From contig PDIP01000007.1 of the NCBI GenBank assembly GCA_002811645.1, forward strand, positions 18,933-82,932: a stretch of DNA of 64,000 nucleotides, in the 5' to 3' direction. The translations under genes were made by a program, and so were the position numbers. Of the stretch, positions 38,988 through 49,126 are shown piece after piece. Numbering within the stretch: position 1 is the stretch's first letter; the number at the start of each line of letters is the position of its first letter. Origin of the DNA: Corallochytrium limacisporum. Taxonomy: Eukaryota > Opisthokonta. The notes below the pieces were generated by a model. It was not told the DNA's origin, ran no database searches, and saw nothing but the letters and a program-made list of their open reading frames with translations.

Positions 38988-40739
38988 CTACGTAGGCGGA
39001 ACAAAGTCTGCACAAAGCTCGTACGTAAGTTCACGGAGAAGGAAGCGGAGGCGGACTTCGCTCCCAGTAAATAGGTAGCTCAAGCTGGCATGTTCACGGT
39101 TTTTGCGTTTTCGGTGGTCCATGGGCCGGCACACAGCTTTGCGTTCGTTGACGAACCGCTCTACTTTGAAATGGTTTGCTTTGTGCAGGTTGCGAATGAA
39201 CAACCACAGATCATCAGTGTTGCCACGAACAGCACACAAAACAGCACCGAACTGTCCATCTGGTGTGCTGCACAGTGCCCATGGCTCCGGGTAAGAATGT
39301 ACATCGAATTCATTAAGACAGCCCATGTGATGAAGCTCATTGAGCTGAAGACAACGGAAGGTCAGTGAGGTAGCGAGCTGAGGGACTTCGTGGATCGCCG
39401 GAGATGGACTCTCGGCCGCATCCATGTGTTCTGAGTCGGGTTGTAGCAGCAGACCAAAGCGCACCTGCGGGTGTTCAAGATCAAGGCTCATGCTATTCCA
39501 GCAATAATCACTGCCTTCCGGATTCAAGGGAAACATATACTGGCACATGCCCTGCCGCACATCAATGTCTGATACACGATAATCAGAAAATTCCCACACA
39601 GGGTTGAAAGTGATTTTGCCGTCCTTGACTTCAAGTTGGAAGATGATCTGTCCCAAAGCGCCTCCCATACCATCTTTGTAGACGAATACAACCGAGTTGA
39701 TATACTTGCAGGCGATTCCGGTCTCCGTGTCCGTGCGATCCCATCGCCTAGGGAGGACCATCCACTTTTCGATGCGCCGATCCAGCTCAAAACGACATAG
39801 TAGCCGTTCTTCTTCACCAGGACCTTTGTCAACGTACATGACACGCAAGTGTGAGTGATGAGCGCCACGTTCTTCAACAAAGATTAAAGGTCCAGAGTGC
39901 TCAATGGCCCAAATCTGCGAGAGACATTGAAACTGATACTGATGCAGCTTAGGCTCCGGGAGCATCGTATTTGAGATCACCTGGAAGCAACCCACGTGGC
40001 CCATGCGGGTACCGTAGAAGATGAAGTCCTCGTAACCATCTCCACCGGCACAGAGAGTCACAATGCTGCGCGGACTGATACCAATGCGCAGCGGCCAGTA
40101 CGTATGCAGTGAGAATGGCATACCAGCCGCCCGTACGCTGCCCGGGGTCACGCGTTGCACTTCTAGAGCTGGGCCGTCGGCATGGAGACGGGCTGCCACA
40201 GTTCCGTTGAATACATCTGACAAAGGCAAACGCACGTTATTCCGGATGGAAAGCTGAAGCTTTTGCGAATGGGGATGAACCATACATCTCGATAGATTAC
40301 CCGCCAACGATAGGTATAGTTGCAAATTCCGGACGCTCTCCTCTGCGGGTTTTCCAGCACCCAACATGTTTTGCCAAATCCAAGTTTGCTGGTGAGGCTT
40401 TTTCATATATGCATCTGCGTACCGTGTATAGAACATTAGGCTCTCGTCTGTCTCCATCAAGAGCTCCAGGAAATACCGGCTCACGTATTGTAGTTCTTCA
40501 ATATCTCTAGGTTCCAGGTGCATCAAGATCATGTACATCACTTCCCGTGGCAGTAGCTGCAGCATGTTGCACGTCGACTTGTTTCCAAGGTGTGCCCATA
40601 ACCGGAACTGCTCTTCAACACCTAAGCTGTCCAATACCCCGATTAACTGAGCCATATTGGGTTTGCTATGCATCTTCTCTAGCGAAGGCCCGTCTACGGC
40701 AGCGGCAGCTGCCGCGGCGGTTCCTTCTTCCCGCACCAT
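38988..40739 (-). CDS. F-box protein
   Basis: A 583-residue protein from ATG 40739; the frame is open four codons further upstream without an ATG. An Ala-rich N-terminus is followed by an F-box at about residues 61-97 (LLPREVMYMILMHLEPRDIEELQYVSRYFLELL), which binds Skp1 in SCF ubiquitin ligases. The remaining 480 residues are predicted mostly beta-rich, with repeats of hydrophobic strands and many Trp and Cys residues, but I see no clear WD40, Kelch or LRR pattern; a degenerate beta-propeller substrate domain is possible. The gene is convergent with the phosphatase and divergent from Ku80. The F-box is secure; the substrate is unknown. Confidence 0.85.
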   Translation of the reverse strand: MVREEGTAAAAAAAVDGPSLEKMHSKPNMAQLIGVLDSLGVEEQFRLWAHLGNKSTCNMLQLLPREVMYMILMHLEPRDIEELQYVSRYFLELLMETDESLMFYTRYADAYMKKPHQQTWIWQNMLGAGKPAEESVRNLQLYLSLAGNLSRCMVHPHSQKLQLSIRNNVRLPLSDVFNGTVAARLHADGPALEVQRVTPGSVRAAGMPFSLHTYWPLRIGISPRSIVTLCAGGDGYEDFIFYGTRMGHVGCFQVISNTMLPEPKLHQYQFQCLSQIWAIEHSGPLIFVEERGAHHSHLRVMYVDKGPGEEERLLCRFELDRRIEKWMVLPRRWDRTDTETGIACKYINSVVFVYKDGMGGALGQIIFQLEVKDGKITFNPVWEFSDYRVSDIDVRQGMCQYMFPLNPEGSDYCWNSMSLDLEHPQVRFGLLLQPDSEHMDAAESPSPAIHEVPQLATSLTFRCLQLNELHHMGCLNEFDVHSYPEPWALCSTPDGQFGAVLCAVRGNTDDLWLFIRNLHKANHFKVERFVNERKAVCRPMDHRKRKNREHASLSYLFTGSEVRLRFLLRELTYELCADFVPPT

Positions 40740-41140
40740 TGATGTGGACAACTAAGTGCATGACATCTTTCAGCATCACATACCGCAATGGAAAAGTGTG
40801 CTAGGACTTGATCAAGTAAAATAGGTCTCAGAAACGTGGAGAAGCTGACCGATATCTGCAATCTTGGTCAGGTGTGCCCAAGGCTTCCCGCCAGAGCGCT
40901 CTGCGGCGAAGATGGGGCCCGGGGGAGGGGGATAGGGCGGGTGAAGAGCAAAGTGACCCACTCTCGCCTGAAGCAACGACCGACCGGCTTGGGGGCCTAG
41001 CCATCGCAAACTTCTTGGAAGTAACCGGACTCCCCTCCCAACCTATTATTGTCAGTACTTTATATAATGATTTTTTGCACCCTCCTCTCAGCTAGGAGAC
41101 GGCGCGAGCCGCCCTGCCTGGTTTTTAGCAATAGTAAACT
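40740..41140. other. Divergent region between F-box gene and tRNA-Leu
   Basis: The F-box-gene side of the divergent F-box/Ku80 gap. It has a GGGCCCGGGGGAGGGGG patch at 40916-40932 and no supported coding frame. Confidence 0.5.
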
Positions 41141-41223
41141 GGTGAGATGGCCGAGTTGGTCTAAGGCGCTGCGTTCAGGTCGCAGTCTCTCCGGAGGCGT
41201 GGGTTCGAATCCCACTCTCACCA
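41141..41223 (+). tRNA. trnL(CAG): tRNA-Leu, anticodon CAG
   Basis: An 83-nt tRNA that folds fully: acceptor stem GGTGAGA pairs with TCTCACC and discriminator A is at 41223. The D-arm has GGCCGAGTTGGTCTAAGGC. The anticodon stem CTGCG/CGCAG encloses TTCAGGT with CAG at 41176-41178, reading CUG codons. A long variable arm is typical of class II Leu tRNAs, and the T-arm reads GTGGGTTCGAATCCCAC. It has no intron and no encoded CCA. A and B boxes are intact and two T runs follow as Pol III stops. It lies in the divergent F-box/Ku80 gap on the Ku80 strand. Confidence 0.98.
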
Positions 41224-41233
41224 CACTTTGCCC

Positions 41234-41261
41234 TTTTTTTTTTTCCCCTCTTTTTTTTTTT
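41234..41261 (+). terminator. Pol III terminator of tRNA-Leu
   Basis: Two T runs of eleven (41234-41244 and 41251-41261) begin 11 nt past the tRNA, far exceeding the four to six T residues needed to stop RNA polymerase III. Confidence 0.9.
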
Positions 41262-41712
41262 CCACATCGTTGGCGATCCTCCACTGCCTTTTTTTTTTGG
41301 TACTTTTCGTATAGCGAGACATTCCCGCAATTTCCTTTACGCTGACAAAAATTCCTGCGCATCTCCTGTTGTCCCCTTCGCTCTTGACTTTCCTCCGGCA
41401 GTACAGTCAGTACGTAACCGAGGGAGAGCGCGAAAACCAAGCGGTGGCTATTTTGGATCAGATCAATACCGGTCTGTGCTCACTGTAAATTGGGTTAGAC
41501 TCCGGTAGGTATTGATGTGCACACTCCAAACACAGTGGCCCTTCCTGGTGTTACACAGCCGCGAAAGATCTGTGCTCAGGGACGGGAGTGAGACCCCTTG
41601 TGCCTTCCTTTGTCTTGCGACGGCTATGTGAATGGGAATGGCACATGATCTGGTCTTGGATCATGGTGTGAAGTATGTGATTCTGTTGCATTCAATACAA
41701 TGATCTGCCACG
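41262..41712. other. Ku80 upstream region
   Basis: 451 bp between the tRNA terminator and the Ku80 start. Several ATGs lie just upstream of the start (41628-41700), so transcription probably begins close to the gene. No supported frame. Confidence 0.5.
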
Positions 41713-44025
41713 ATGAGCAAAGAATGTACAGTGCTGCTGATTGACGTCGGTCGGCATATGGGTGCACCGGCAGATTCCTCTACTCAACCTGAGGATCCTG
41801 CAGCAGAAAGTACAACAACTAAGCTGGACTTTGTAAAAAAGGTTGCACTACACTACCTGAAGCAGAAGTTGCAGGCCGGTTCCAAAATCGATGAGTTTGG
41901 GCTGGTAACCTTCGGATCACGGAAGACCAACAATGAAGTTGCAGATTCCCTCGGTGGCTACCTCCACATTAATACACTTCACCACCTTGGAAAAGGTACC
42001 GTGGCGCTGGCACGCACAACTGATGGACTGGATTGCGAAGATGAACAGGCGGACCTGCTTGAAGCGCTGATGGTGGCCGTGCGCCAGGTCCGCGACAAGA
42101 AGGGAAAATGGGCAGCACGCCGGATTGTGTGCTTTTCCGACCCTGCATGCCCCGCTGATGGGCAGGGATTGTTCTGGGAAGTCCTAAAAAAGTTTCAGTC
42201 AGTGGAGGGCCTGAGCCTCATTTTCGTCGGCATTCCAGCTTTGGAACGCTTTGCACCAGAACATGAAGGAGACGAGCCAGTGAATGCAGTGGAGATGGTG
42301 ACATGCTTCTGCGAGAATCTCTCGGATGCAGTCACCTTGCCCTACGAAGATATGGTGGCAGCACTGAGCGGTGTGCATGCCAAGACGTTCCGCCAGAATA
42401 CCACATTCCGTGGCACGCTGAACCTTGGAACCAAACTGAGGGTTCCCGTGTGGACCTATAGCAAGGTCAATGAGCGCAAGCTCGACACAATGAGCCGGAT
42501 TTCCACGCGGCATGAACAAGAACAAGGAGGCGTAGAAGAACATGGTTCAACTTCAGTTACGCCTCCGCCACCTGTAGAAGCAGTACGGGATCGTCAATAC
42601 GTCGTGGAGGATGACGTTGAGGTGCAGCATACCCAAGACGATCTAGCTAAGGGATATAAATATGGAACAACTTTTGTGCCGCAATCGGGCGTTGACGAGG
42701 ACAATATGAAATTGAAGTGTGCTAAGGGTTTAGACATTGTGGGCTTCCTCAAACGGAATCGCATCCCTCGTTTCCATCTAGTGGGTACAGCAGTTGCATT
42801 GTCGGCACCTCCGGGGGAACAAGAGGCTGCAGTGGCACTAGAGGCTCTTGCCCGTGCCCTGGAGGAAGAAGAGTGTGTCGCGTTGGCACGCTATGTGGCA
42901 CGAAACAATAGTTCGCCCTCGCTCATGATGCTTTACCCGGAGCGCGAACGGGATGAACAGCATGCCCTCTACATGATGCATCTGCCGTTTGCTGACAATA
43001 TCCGACCTTACACGTTTTCATCCTTTGACCGGAGCAAACAGAAACCGAATCCGGAGCAGGAAGCCCTCATGGACGACATTATTGATGTGATGGACCTGAC
43101 GAAGAATCGACCAGAACATCAATTTGATCCGTTGCACACGTTTAATCCCCTAATCCAGTACGCCTTCCAGTGCATGCATCACCGTGTAATGCATCCAAAC
43201 GAACCCCTTCCGGATCTCGATTCAGACATTTCACGGAGCATTGAGCCGGACAAAGCAATGTTCGAACGCGCAGGGCCTTTCCTTTCTAAGATGGTTCAGA
43301 CATTCCAAGTCCGTCCACGGCCCACCAAGGACGAAGAGGACGACGCTGCTGCCAATGGTGGGGTGAATGGTGTAGCTGGTACCGCCCGACCCTGGTACCT
43401 CGTAGATGCCGATGAAGATGGCAATAGCAGATCCGTCAAGCCACGTCTTGATGCCACTGCTCTTGGCCTCCAAGAGGGTGAGGAGTCGAACAGGAGAACT
43501 GGGAATGCGGATGGCTACGCACTGAGTTTTGCACCCAAAGTGTCGGCGCTTGATCCCATTCGCACGTTCCACGAAATGATTGATGGTTCATCGTCATCAA
43601 GTAGGGCATCCTTGTGGCAGTCGGCAAAGCAACAGATGCGTGCCATAATTGAAAAGTACTTGGACCCAGCCGAAGGCAATTTCAAGTTCAAAGTCGCCCG
43701 CGATGCACTCAAGGCACTACGGGATGCTGCTGTGACTCAAGACGATGCGTCGGCCTACAATGACCTTTTGCAGACCCTCAAGAAAAAGATTGGCACAGAG
43801 GTGGTCTCGGAACTGAATCCCGGTGAAGGCACTAATTTTTGGAACGATTATGTCGTCAAGCAGGCTCAGCTAGCTCCCATTTCCGACGCGGAGGCCTCTA
43901 CGGGCATGACCACTGCCACCGCCTCCACACTTGGTTCCAAGACAATCCTTGCTTCCGACACTTTACCACAAGCCAGCACCACCGGCGCTGATGACATTGA
44001 GGACCTCCTAGATGAGCTGGAGTAG
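41713..44025 (+). CDS. XRCC5: Ku80 DNA-repair protein (XRCC5)
   Basis: A 770-residue Ku80. A vWA-like domain covers about 1-235 (start CTVLLIDVGRHMG, without an intact metal site, as usual in Ku). The Ku core beta-barrel spans about 240-540, with GYKYGTTFVPQSGVDED and GLDIVGFLKRNRIPRFHLVG as clear Ku80 signatures. A C-terminal helical domain (about 615-720) follows, then a flexible tail ending DDIEDLLDELE. With Ku70 it rings DNA ends for non-homologous end joining and telomere maintenance. The tail resembles the DNA-PKcs-binding end of vertebrate Ku80, a feature absent from yeast Ku80. Length is close to human (732). ATG at 41713. SYS1 follows on the same strand. Confidence 0.95.
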   Translation: MSKECTVLLIDVGRHMGAPADSSTQPEDPAAESTTTKLDFVKKVALHYLKQKLQAGSKIDEFGLVTFGSRKTNNEVADSLGGYLHINTLHHLGKGTVALARTTDGLDCEDEQADLLEALMVAVRQVRDKKGKWAARRIVCFSDPACPADGQGLFWEVLKKFQSVEGLSLIFVGIPALERFAPEHEGDEPVNAVEMVTCFCENLSDAVTLPYEDMVAALSGVHAKTFRQNTTFRGTLNLGTKLRVPVWTYSKVNERKLDTMSRISTRHEQEQGGVEEHGSTSVTPPPPVEAVRDRQYVVEDDVEVQHTQDDLAKGYKYGTTFVPQSGVDEDNMKLKCAKGLDIVGFLKRNRIPRFHLVGTAVALSAPPGEQEAAVALEALARALEEEECVALARYVARNNSSPSLMMLYPERERDEQHALYMMHLPFADNIRPYTFSSFDRSKQKPNPEQEALMDDIIDVMDLTKNRPEHQFDPLHTFNPLIQYAFQCMHHRVMHPNEPLPDLDSDISRSIEPDKAMFERAGPFLSKMVQTFQVRPRPTKDEEDDAAANGGVNGVAGTARPWYLVDADEDGNSRSVKPRLDATALGLQEGEESNRRTGNADGYALSFAPKVSALDPIRTFHEMIDGSSSSSRASLWQSAKQQMRAIIEKYLDPAEGNFKFKVARDALKALRDAAVTQDDASAYNDLLQTLKKKIGTEVVSELNPGEGTNFWNDYVVKQAQLAPISDAEASTGMTTATASTLGSKTILASDTLPQASTTGADDIEDLLDELE

Positions 44026-44468
44026 ACAACTCGAAACTCTATTTGAAATGCTACCTCCTCTTTCGAGTTGGCCTGAGATGTCCGGCGCGGAGGCCCCTCC
44101 GCAGGGTGGCGGTTTGTTTCTGCTGCCCTACTGAGAGGGGATGAGCGCCGCCACGTATTGCTCCCCGCAAACATCCCCATTTCCCTCCCGCGGGGGCCTT
44201 TGGTTTCACCGCTGTACCAAGGGCTTAGTTGCCCCCCGGTTAGACGTGAATCCAAAGGAAACCCACAACACGGACGGGCTGGTATTTGTGTTGGAGAGTT
44301 TAAAATATAATAGAAAAGGACGTATATGTCGCGAATGACTGTGATTAAAGAATGTTAGAGAGACTGTGTGATGTTGTAAAGAAGTCGGCTCTTGGTAAAT
44401 ACCAGAATGTAATGGAGATTGTAAGACGAAAAGACACGTAATTCGGAATACGTTGCCAAACTAGAACC
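44026..44468. other. Ku80-SYS1 intergenic region
   Basis: 443 bp, AT-richer toward SYS1 (44290-44460). A GC-rich patch lies at 44075-44240. No supported gene. Confidence 0.5.
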
Positions 44469-44921
44469 ATGCCAAAGTTTAGACAGACTGCATGGGATCC
44501 AGCGCTGATCGTCAGTCAAATTGCAGCCACACAGTCATGTTATTACTTCACGTTTGGGCTATTGGTCCTCATTTGTGCAGCAATCACAAGGGCTGAAGTT
44601 TCAGTAGCAACTATCTTCGTGACAGACTTGAATAAGAGCCCGCTGGGCGTGTACACACAGGGCGCCCTTATTATCACCAATGGATTACTGAATGCAGTTG
44701 CACTGTTGTTCTTGATACGACGTGCAAAGCAGTGCCTGGATTTTTCAGCAACAGTACACTTGGTTCATTTCATCCTCTCCTTGCTGTTGTCCGGTTTCCC
44801 AACCCTGTTTTGGTTCATTTCCTTTGCAGTGTCGGTGATATGCATGGCTGTGGTGGGCGAATTGCTGTGTATGCGGTATGAAATGAACAGCATTCCACTC
44901 ATGGGCGCTCGTATGATCTGA
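44469..44921 (+). CDS. SYS1: SYS1 Golgi membrane protein
   Basis: A 150-residue protein with four hydrophobic segments (about 22-42, 62-82, 92-112, 115-135) in the SYS1 arrangement. It starts MPKFRQTAWDPALIVSQI, where the WDP.LI..QI element is the family hallmark, and contains HFILSLLLSGFPTLFWF. SYS1 recruits the small GTPase ARFRP1/Arl3 to the trans-Golgi to start the ARFRP1-ARL1-golgin cascade. Length matches human SYS1 (156). ATG at 44469. It sits between Ku80 and the TAF1B-like gene, all on the plus strand, with no sign of joint transcription. Confidence 0.93.
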   Translation: MPKFRQTAWDPALIVSQIAATQSCYYFTFGLLVLICAAITRAEVSVATIFVTDLNKSPLGVYTQGALIITNGLLNAVALLFLIRRAKQCLDFSATVHLVHFILSLLLSGFPTLFWFISFAVSVICMAVVGELLCMRYEMNSIPLMGARMI

Positions 44922-45190
44922 TTGACCCTGCGCATAGAAAGGAAACACACTTGGTCAACACAACGCACAGTATTGCCACGGTCTCGCTCTTTCCGCGCCC
45001 AAGCGAATTACTGGGCGAGGCGGGCGGGGAAATGAGGAGGGTCTCCTCGGCTGGCTATTTCAGAATAGCACCCCGTTTTTGCAACATAAGATACATGACA
45101 CATATACATCGCTTCATTATATTTAAGCTCTTTCTGAGAATGAAATTTATGTAAACATGTGAAGCTTGGTAGACGGGGACTAGTCCAACC

Positions 45191-46606
45191 ATGCGGTGTC
45201 TGGTGTGTGGATCAGAGCAATTTATTAACCAGGAGGAGATAGGCTACCTGATCTGTGCCGACTGCGGTACACAAAGCCAAGATTTCCGACGCGAAGAAGC
45301 CGAAGAAGATGACTTGGGTGGATCTCAGGGGTTTACACGTTATCGGCGGCGGGAAGTGAAGCAAAAGTCGCTCGAAAAGAAGCAGAAGAAGACTGCGAGC
45401 GGCCTGGTATTTGCCACATCGAAGACTCGTCGTCAATGGGTCGCTGGTCTCAAATGCACCAGCAAACCCCTTCAGAAGCTGTGTAAAGAGAGCACCAGCG
45501 ATCCGGAGAAGCTCTTGCGGGCAGGACTTCTGAGTGTACTGTGTACACAGCTGGCGGCGGTGCAACAGCACATTATCCGATCGCAAAGTTCTTTGGCGGC
45601 TAACGGGGGCTCCGCTGCGGACGTCAGTTCCCGCGCGCGGTCGTTGTGGTGTCGGGTAGTCTCTCGGAAGTCAAATGGACTGAATACGGCAAGTACGTTG
45701 GCCATTGTGTACGTCGCCTACGTACAGTGTGGTTACGCAGTGCCGCTCTGGGAACTGGTGCAGGCATGTCGGCGAAGCAGTGTGCCATATTTCTCTGGTT
45801 TTGAGTATGCACCATCTTGGGACAGATTACCGTTCGGTACGAAGTTTGCGCTTAAACCTAGGACACCTTTGGATGCCGGGCTAGTGAACGGAGAGATTGT
45901 ACGATTGGAACTGGAGACGACAGCAGCCACAAGGCCACTAAATTCATCAGTGCGTGGTATGATATCTGCCTGTGGAGAGCGCCTAGTGAACGCGCTACGC
46001 ATGCACCCTGTGATCGTGGAGCAAATTTCTGATCTGTTGAGCTCTATCGAAAGAGGTTTGAACAGTGGTCAATCAATACCAACGGAAGGGCGACTGTCAA
46101 CCACATGGCTGACGACCGATGTCTTGCCTGCGGCGGCAATCTCTTTGGTCCAGAGCCTGGCATACCGAGGCGTGGACATCTACACTGAACCCCCGTCGGA
46201 GGATGATCTCCGTGGGTTGCCACCATTGCATCGCTGGTATCTTGAGAACCGTCAAGTATTGGATACACAGTGTAAGATGGAACCCAAACTCCTGGGACTA
46301 ATCGCTGACACCGCAGCTGGAGCTGAAGTGGACTTTCTCGGCGAGGTCTTCGATCAATTTAGCCACAATATGACGACAAAGAATCGAACAATGGACCGTT
46401 CCGCAGCCTATCACCAATTCCTAGATTCACTTAGGGAGGGTGACCAAGTACACAGTACGCCGGTGGTCGATCCAGCTCTGCAGGAGCGACTGATTGTAGA
46501 TATCCTTGCTCTTCGTCTGCACTGTGAGCCAGCTGCGATCGTGAACACTGCACATATGTTAAAATTCGTGGGAAGCAAACAAGTCAATGAAAGTCTCAAT
46601 GTATAG
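45191..46606 (+). CDS. TAF1B: TAF1B/Rrn7-like RNA polymerase I initiation factor
   Basis: A 471-residue protein. The N-terminal zinc ribbon has C3, C6, C22 and C25 (CLVCG, ICADCG), as in TFIIB-like factors. A linker with YRRREVKQKS, matching the reader/linker of Rrn7/TAF1B, follows. Then come two poorly conserved cyclin folds (about 85-290) and a helical C-terminus. TAF1B in SL1 (animals) or Rrn7 in core factor (fungi) recruits Pol I to rRNA genes in the nucleolus. The length is between yeast Rrn7 (514) and shorter protist forms. ATG at 45191 (CCATGC). Convergent with HSF, 160 bp apart. BRF1 or TFIIB are excluded by the very short ribbon-to-linker spacing. Confidence 0.85.
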   Translation: MRCLVCGSEQFINQEEIGYLICADCGTQSQDFRREEAEEDDLGGSQGFTRYRRREVKQKSLEKKQKKTASGLVFATSKTRRQWVAGLKCTSKPLQKLCKESTSDPEKLLRAGLLSVLCTQLAAVQQHIIRSQSSLAANGGSAADVSSRARSLWCRVVSRKSNGLNTASTLAIVYVAYVQCGYAVPLWELVQACRRSSVPYFSGFEYAPSWDRLPFGTKFALKPRTPLDAGLVNGEIVRLELETTAATRPLNSSVRGMISACGERLVNALRMHPVIVEQISDLLSSIERGLNSGQSIPTEGRLSTTWLTTDVLPAAAISLVQSLAYRGVDIYTEPPSEDDLRGLPPLHRWYLENRQVLDTQCKMEPKLLGLIADTAAGAEVDFLGEVFDQFSHNMTTKNRTMDRSAAYHQFLDSLREGDQVHSTPVVDPALQERLIVDILALRLHCEPAAIVNTAHMLKFVGSKQVNESLNV

Positions 46607-46766
46607 CATGTCAATGATGTATGGATTATATTCGAAATTGTAACGATGATGAATAGTATGATGTTCATGAGGTTGTTTTGGATTATGATGGAATAAGTTG
46701 TAAGATGTCTTGATGTTAAGTTGAAACAAATGGAACGATTACTAATTAGAGGACTAGACTGGGAGC

Positions 46767-47903
46767 TCAGGCCTGGAGTTCGTTGAAGAGGTCATCATTG
46801 TCGGCCTCCGTGGGACCTCCAGTTCCATCAGCAGTGCCATCGAAGTCATTCACAAAATTGTCCCAGTCGACGGGCATCTCCTGAATGTGCGCTCCAGTGG
46901 GTTCTGAGCTATCCATGGGCTGAGCAGCGGGGAAGGTGTTAGCATCAAAGTTGTCCAGCAAGGCGGGATCATGAAGCATCTTCATGAGCGCATCATAAGA
47001 ACCATCACCCGGATTTGCTTGGGGCTGTTGCCACAAGGCAGTAGCCGGCTTGTGCATGCTGCTGGATGCTCCGTTGGATACTCCATTGAAGCTCTGGTCT
47101 GGCGTAAGGTCAACAAAATCGTTCAGACCACTGTTCAATTCGCCGTTCATGGTAATAAGCTTCTGGTTCGGGTTCGCTCCAACGCCCTTGTGGGGCTGGT
47201 TAGACATTGCCGCCAGATACAGAAGAATGTTGTGAATTGTCTGGTTCTGACGCTTCTGCACCCGCCGATTTTGCTGCCAGAGATTCTGGTTTTCAGTCTG
47301 CAATTGTACAACCTTGGCCTCCAGCTCTGCCTGACGAATGCGAAGATTGCTCAGTTCCCGAGTCAATGCATTCAGGTCATTCTGTGTATGTTCCTTGCTC
47401 AGAGTATGATTGGCAACAAGTGCCTTTGACGAAGAGGAGCCCTTAGCCTTAGCAGCTTCTTCGGCTGCATGTTGTGCTTGTTGCTGTTGCTTTTTCTGTG
47501 CGGAGGGATTTTTACGATGGATTTGAGAAATCAGATCGTCCCTGCCCTTGCGGAACATGGGATGGCTGAACTCCCAAACGTGAGCCTGTCCCTGGGTGAC
47601 CATTCCTGGACCACCATCACTGATCTTTCTAAAATTGTACATATTGAGCTGGCGCACAAATGACGCGAAGTTGTTGTGCTTGAAATACAAGGGCAGAACA
47701 TCCTTGGAGAAGTCTTCAGAACTCTTCACGACAAAAGCAGTACCGTTTCGGCTCCATGCGATGCTCTTGATATCCTTGTCATGCAAAATCTTGTGCAGCT
47801 TGCGCAAAAAGGCGGGCACTGGCTTTTGTCCCGGCTCCTTCTTGTCTCCGCGCTTGCGCTTTGTAGTTGCTGCGCTTGTGTCGGGTTCGACCTTGGCCGT
47901 CAT
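46767..47903 (-). CDS. HSF1: Heat shock transcription factor
   Basis: A 378-residue protein from ATG 47903; the frame is open 40 codons upstream but contains no ATG. A basic N-terminus with KRKRGDKK (possible nuclear signal) leads to the winged-helix DNA-binding domain at about 29-135, with the recognition-helix sequence NNFASFVRQLNMYNFRKI and WEFSHPMFRKGRDDL. A linker and the HR-A/B coiled coil for trimerisation (about 170-235) follow, then a Gln/Asn- and acid-rich C-terminus that probably activates transcription. HSF trimers bind arrays of GAA units in chaperone promoters. No HR-C repressor repeat is obvious. One HSF gene is normal for protists. The five-unit element at 49394-49416 lies 1.5 kb upstream. 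Confidence 0.95.
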   Translation of the reverse strand: MTAKVEPDTSAATTKRKRGDKKEPGQKPVPAFLRKLHKILHDKDIKSIAWSRNGTAFVVKSSEDFSKDVLPLYFKHNNFASFVRQLNMYNFRKISDGGPGMVTQGQAHVWEFSHPMFRKGRDDLISQIHRKNPSAQKKQQQQAQHAAEEAAKAKGSSSSKALVANHTLSKEHTQNDLNALTRELSNLRIRQAELEAKVVQLQTENQNLWQQNRRVQKRQNQTIHNILLYLAAMSNQPHKGVGANPNQKLITMNGELNSGLNDFVDLTPDQSFNGVSNGASSSMHKPATALWQQPQANPGDGSYDALMKMLHDPALLDNFDANTFPAAQPMDSSEPTGAHIQEMPVDWDNFVNDFDGTADGTGGPTEADNDDLFNELQA

Positions 47904-48233
47904 GATGGGATTTCTACGTCTTGTTCCTGCCACTTTGAATGGTTGGTAGTCAAACACTCGATTCCGAATAGAAGTCAACGTGTTTTCTTTCTTCTTTTTT
48001 TGTTTACTTTCTAACACATACACTGGACCTTTTCTACCTTGTCCAGATTACACAAGTTATTGAACACGGGATTGATTTATCACAATCTTGTATAAAATAC
48101 CTGAAGAATATGATTATATATATTAGAGACTAGGTCCCAATAAGTACCTGGCCCCTCACCGACTTTTCACGCCGAAGCCAGACAGCTGACCTTCTCTCGT
48201 GTCAAGTTCCAATTCGTGGTGCGGCAATAAACC

Positions 48234-48269
48234 CACACACACACATACACACACACACACACACACACA
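48234..48269. repeat. (CA)n microsatellite
   Basis: About eighteen CA units with one TA interruption, 331 bp upstream of the HSF start. Confidence 0.95.
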
Positions 48270-49126
48270 GAGTCAGACCCTACCTAGCTGGCTGCCGCAA
48301 TCTTTCCTATTACCGTTTGGGCCCCTTGTGGTTCCCCCCCCCCCCTCCCCCACTGGTGGTATATCGGAGAAGAGATGCTCTGCCACGAAAACCCCCAAGA
48401 CAAAGGGACGGCGGGCAAGCAGGAGCGGTAAGGGCAGTGAATCGTCACTCTTCGACACCCTCGCTCTCTCCCGGGTTCCGTACGCGCAGGGTCTTTAAAG
48501 TCGTTTTGTTCGGTCGCCGGCGCCCAGGGAGGCGGCGGAGTCCTCCCGGTCGAGGAAGTCCCCGGCTCGCCCAGTTGATCTGTTTACGTACTGAATATAC
48601 TGAGGTTTGACGGGTGCGGAACGTATTGTGGAGGAAGGCCGAGACCTTACTGGCCATGTGCTTCAGTTTGCACAGATCAACAACCACCCGCAGAAGGAAT
48701 TGCGCTGCCCTCCCGCCGGGGATGTGGGCTATTGCGGTGGGGCGGAGAGAAGGCGGCCAAGTCTCTCGCAACTTCCTTCCAATCAGCAAAATTAGTAGGC
48801 TATTTAGTATTTTAATGTTGGGGATCTGATGAATTGGAGGTATCCATTTCGAACCACGACAAGGCGAGACCCTTTGTGATTTGGGGGCGCACGGACTGAG
48901 ACCCACGGAGAGTTGGGTTGGATCAGAGGGCCCAGATACCGCACAAGCACACACCCCACCAGCACACTCAACCCTCACACCCCCGGGCCGGGCCATAGTA
49001 ACTCTTCTGTGGAAAATAATCAATTGTAAGATCTCGTCGGAAACGTTGAGGGCGAGAAGGTGGGGGGGGTGTTTGAAGAACCGAGGCCTCAGTTGCGATT
49101 GCAATGCACTGAGTCACACTGCGGAA

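Noticed and set aside
46767-48023. HSF with 40 extra N-terminal residues
   Set aside because: That start is GTG; the first ATG is at 47903. The extra sequence is Lys-rich UTR-like with no conservation.
48840-48860. GGTTCGA-like B box on the minus strand, possible tRNA
   Set aside because: No acceptor stem, D-arm or anticodon stem can be built around it.
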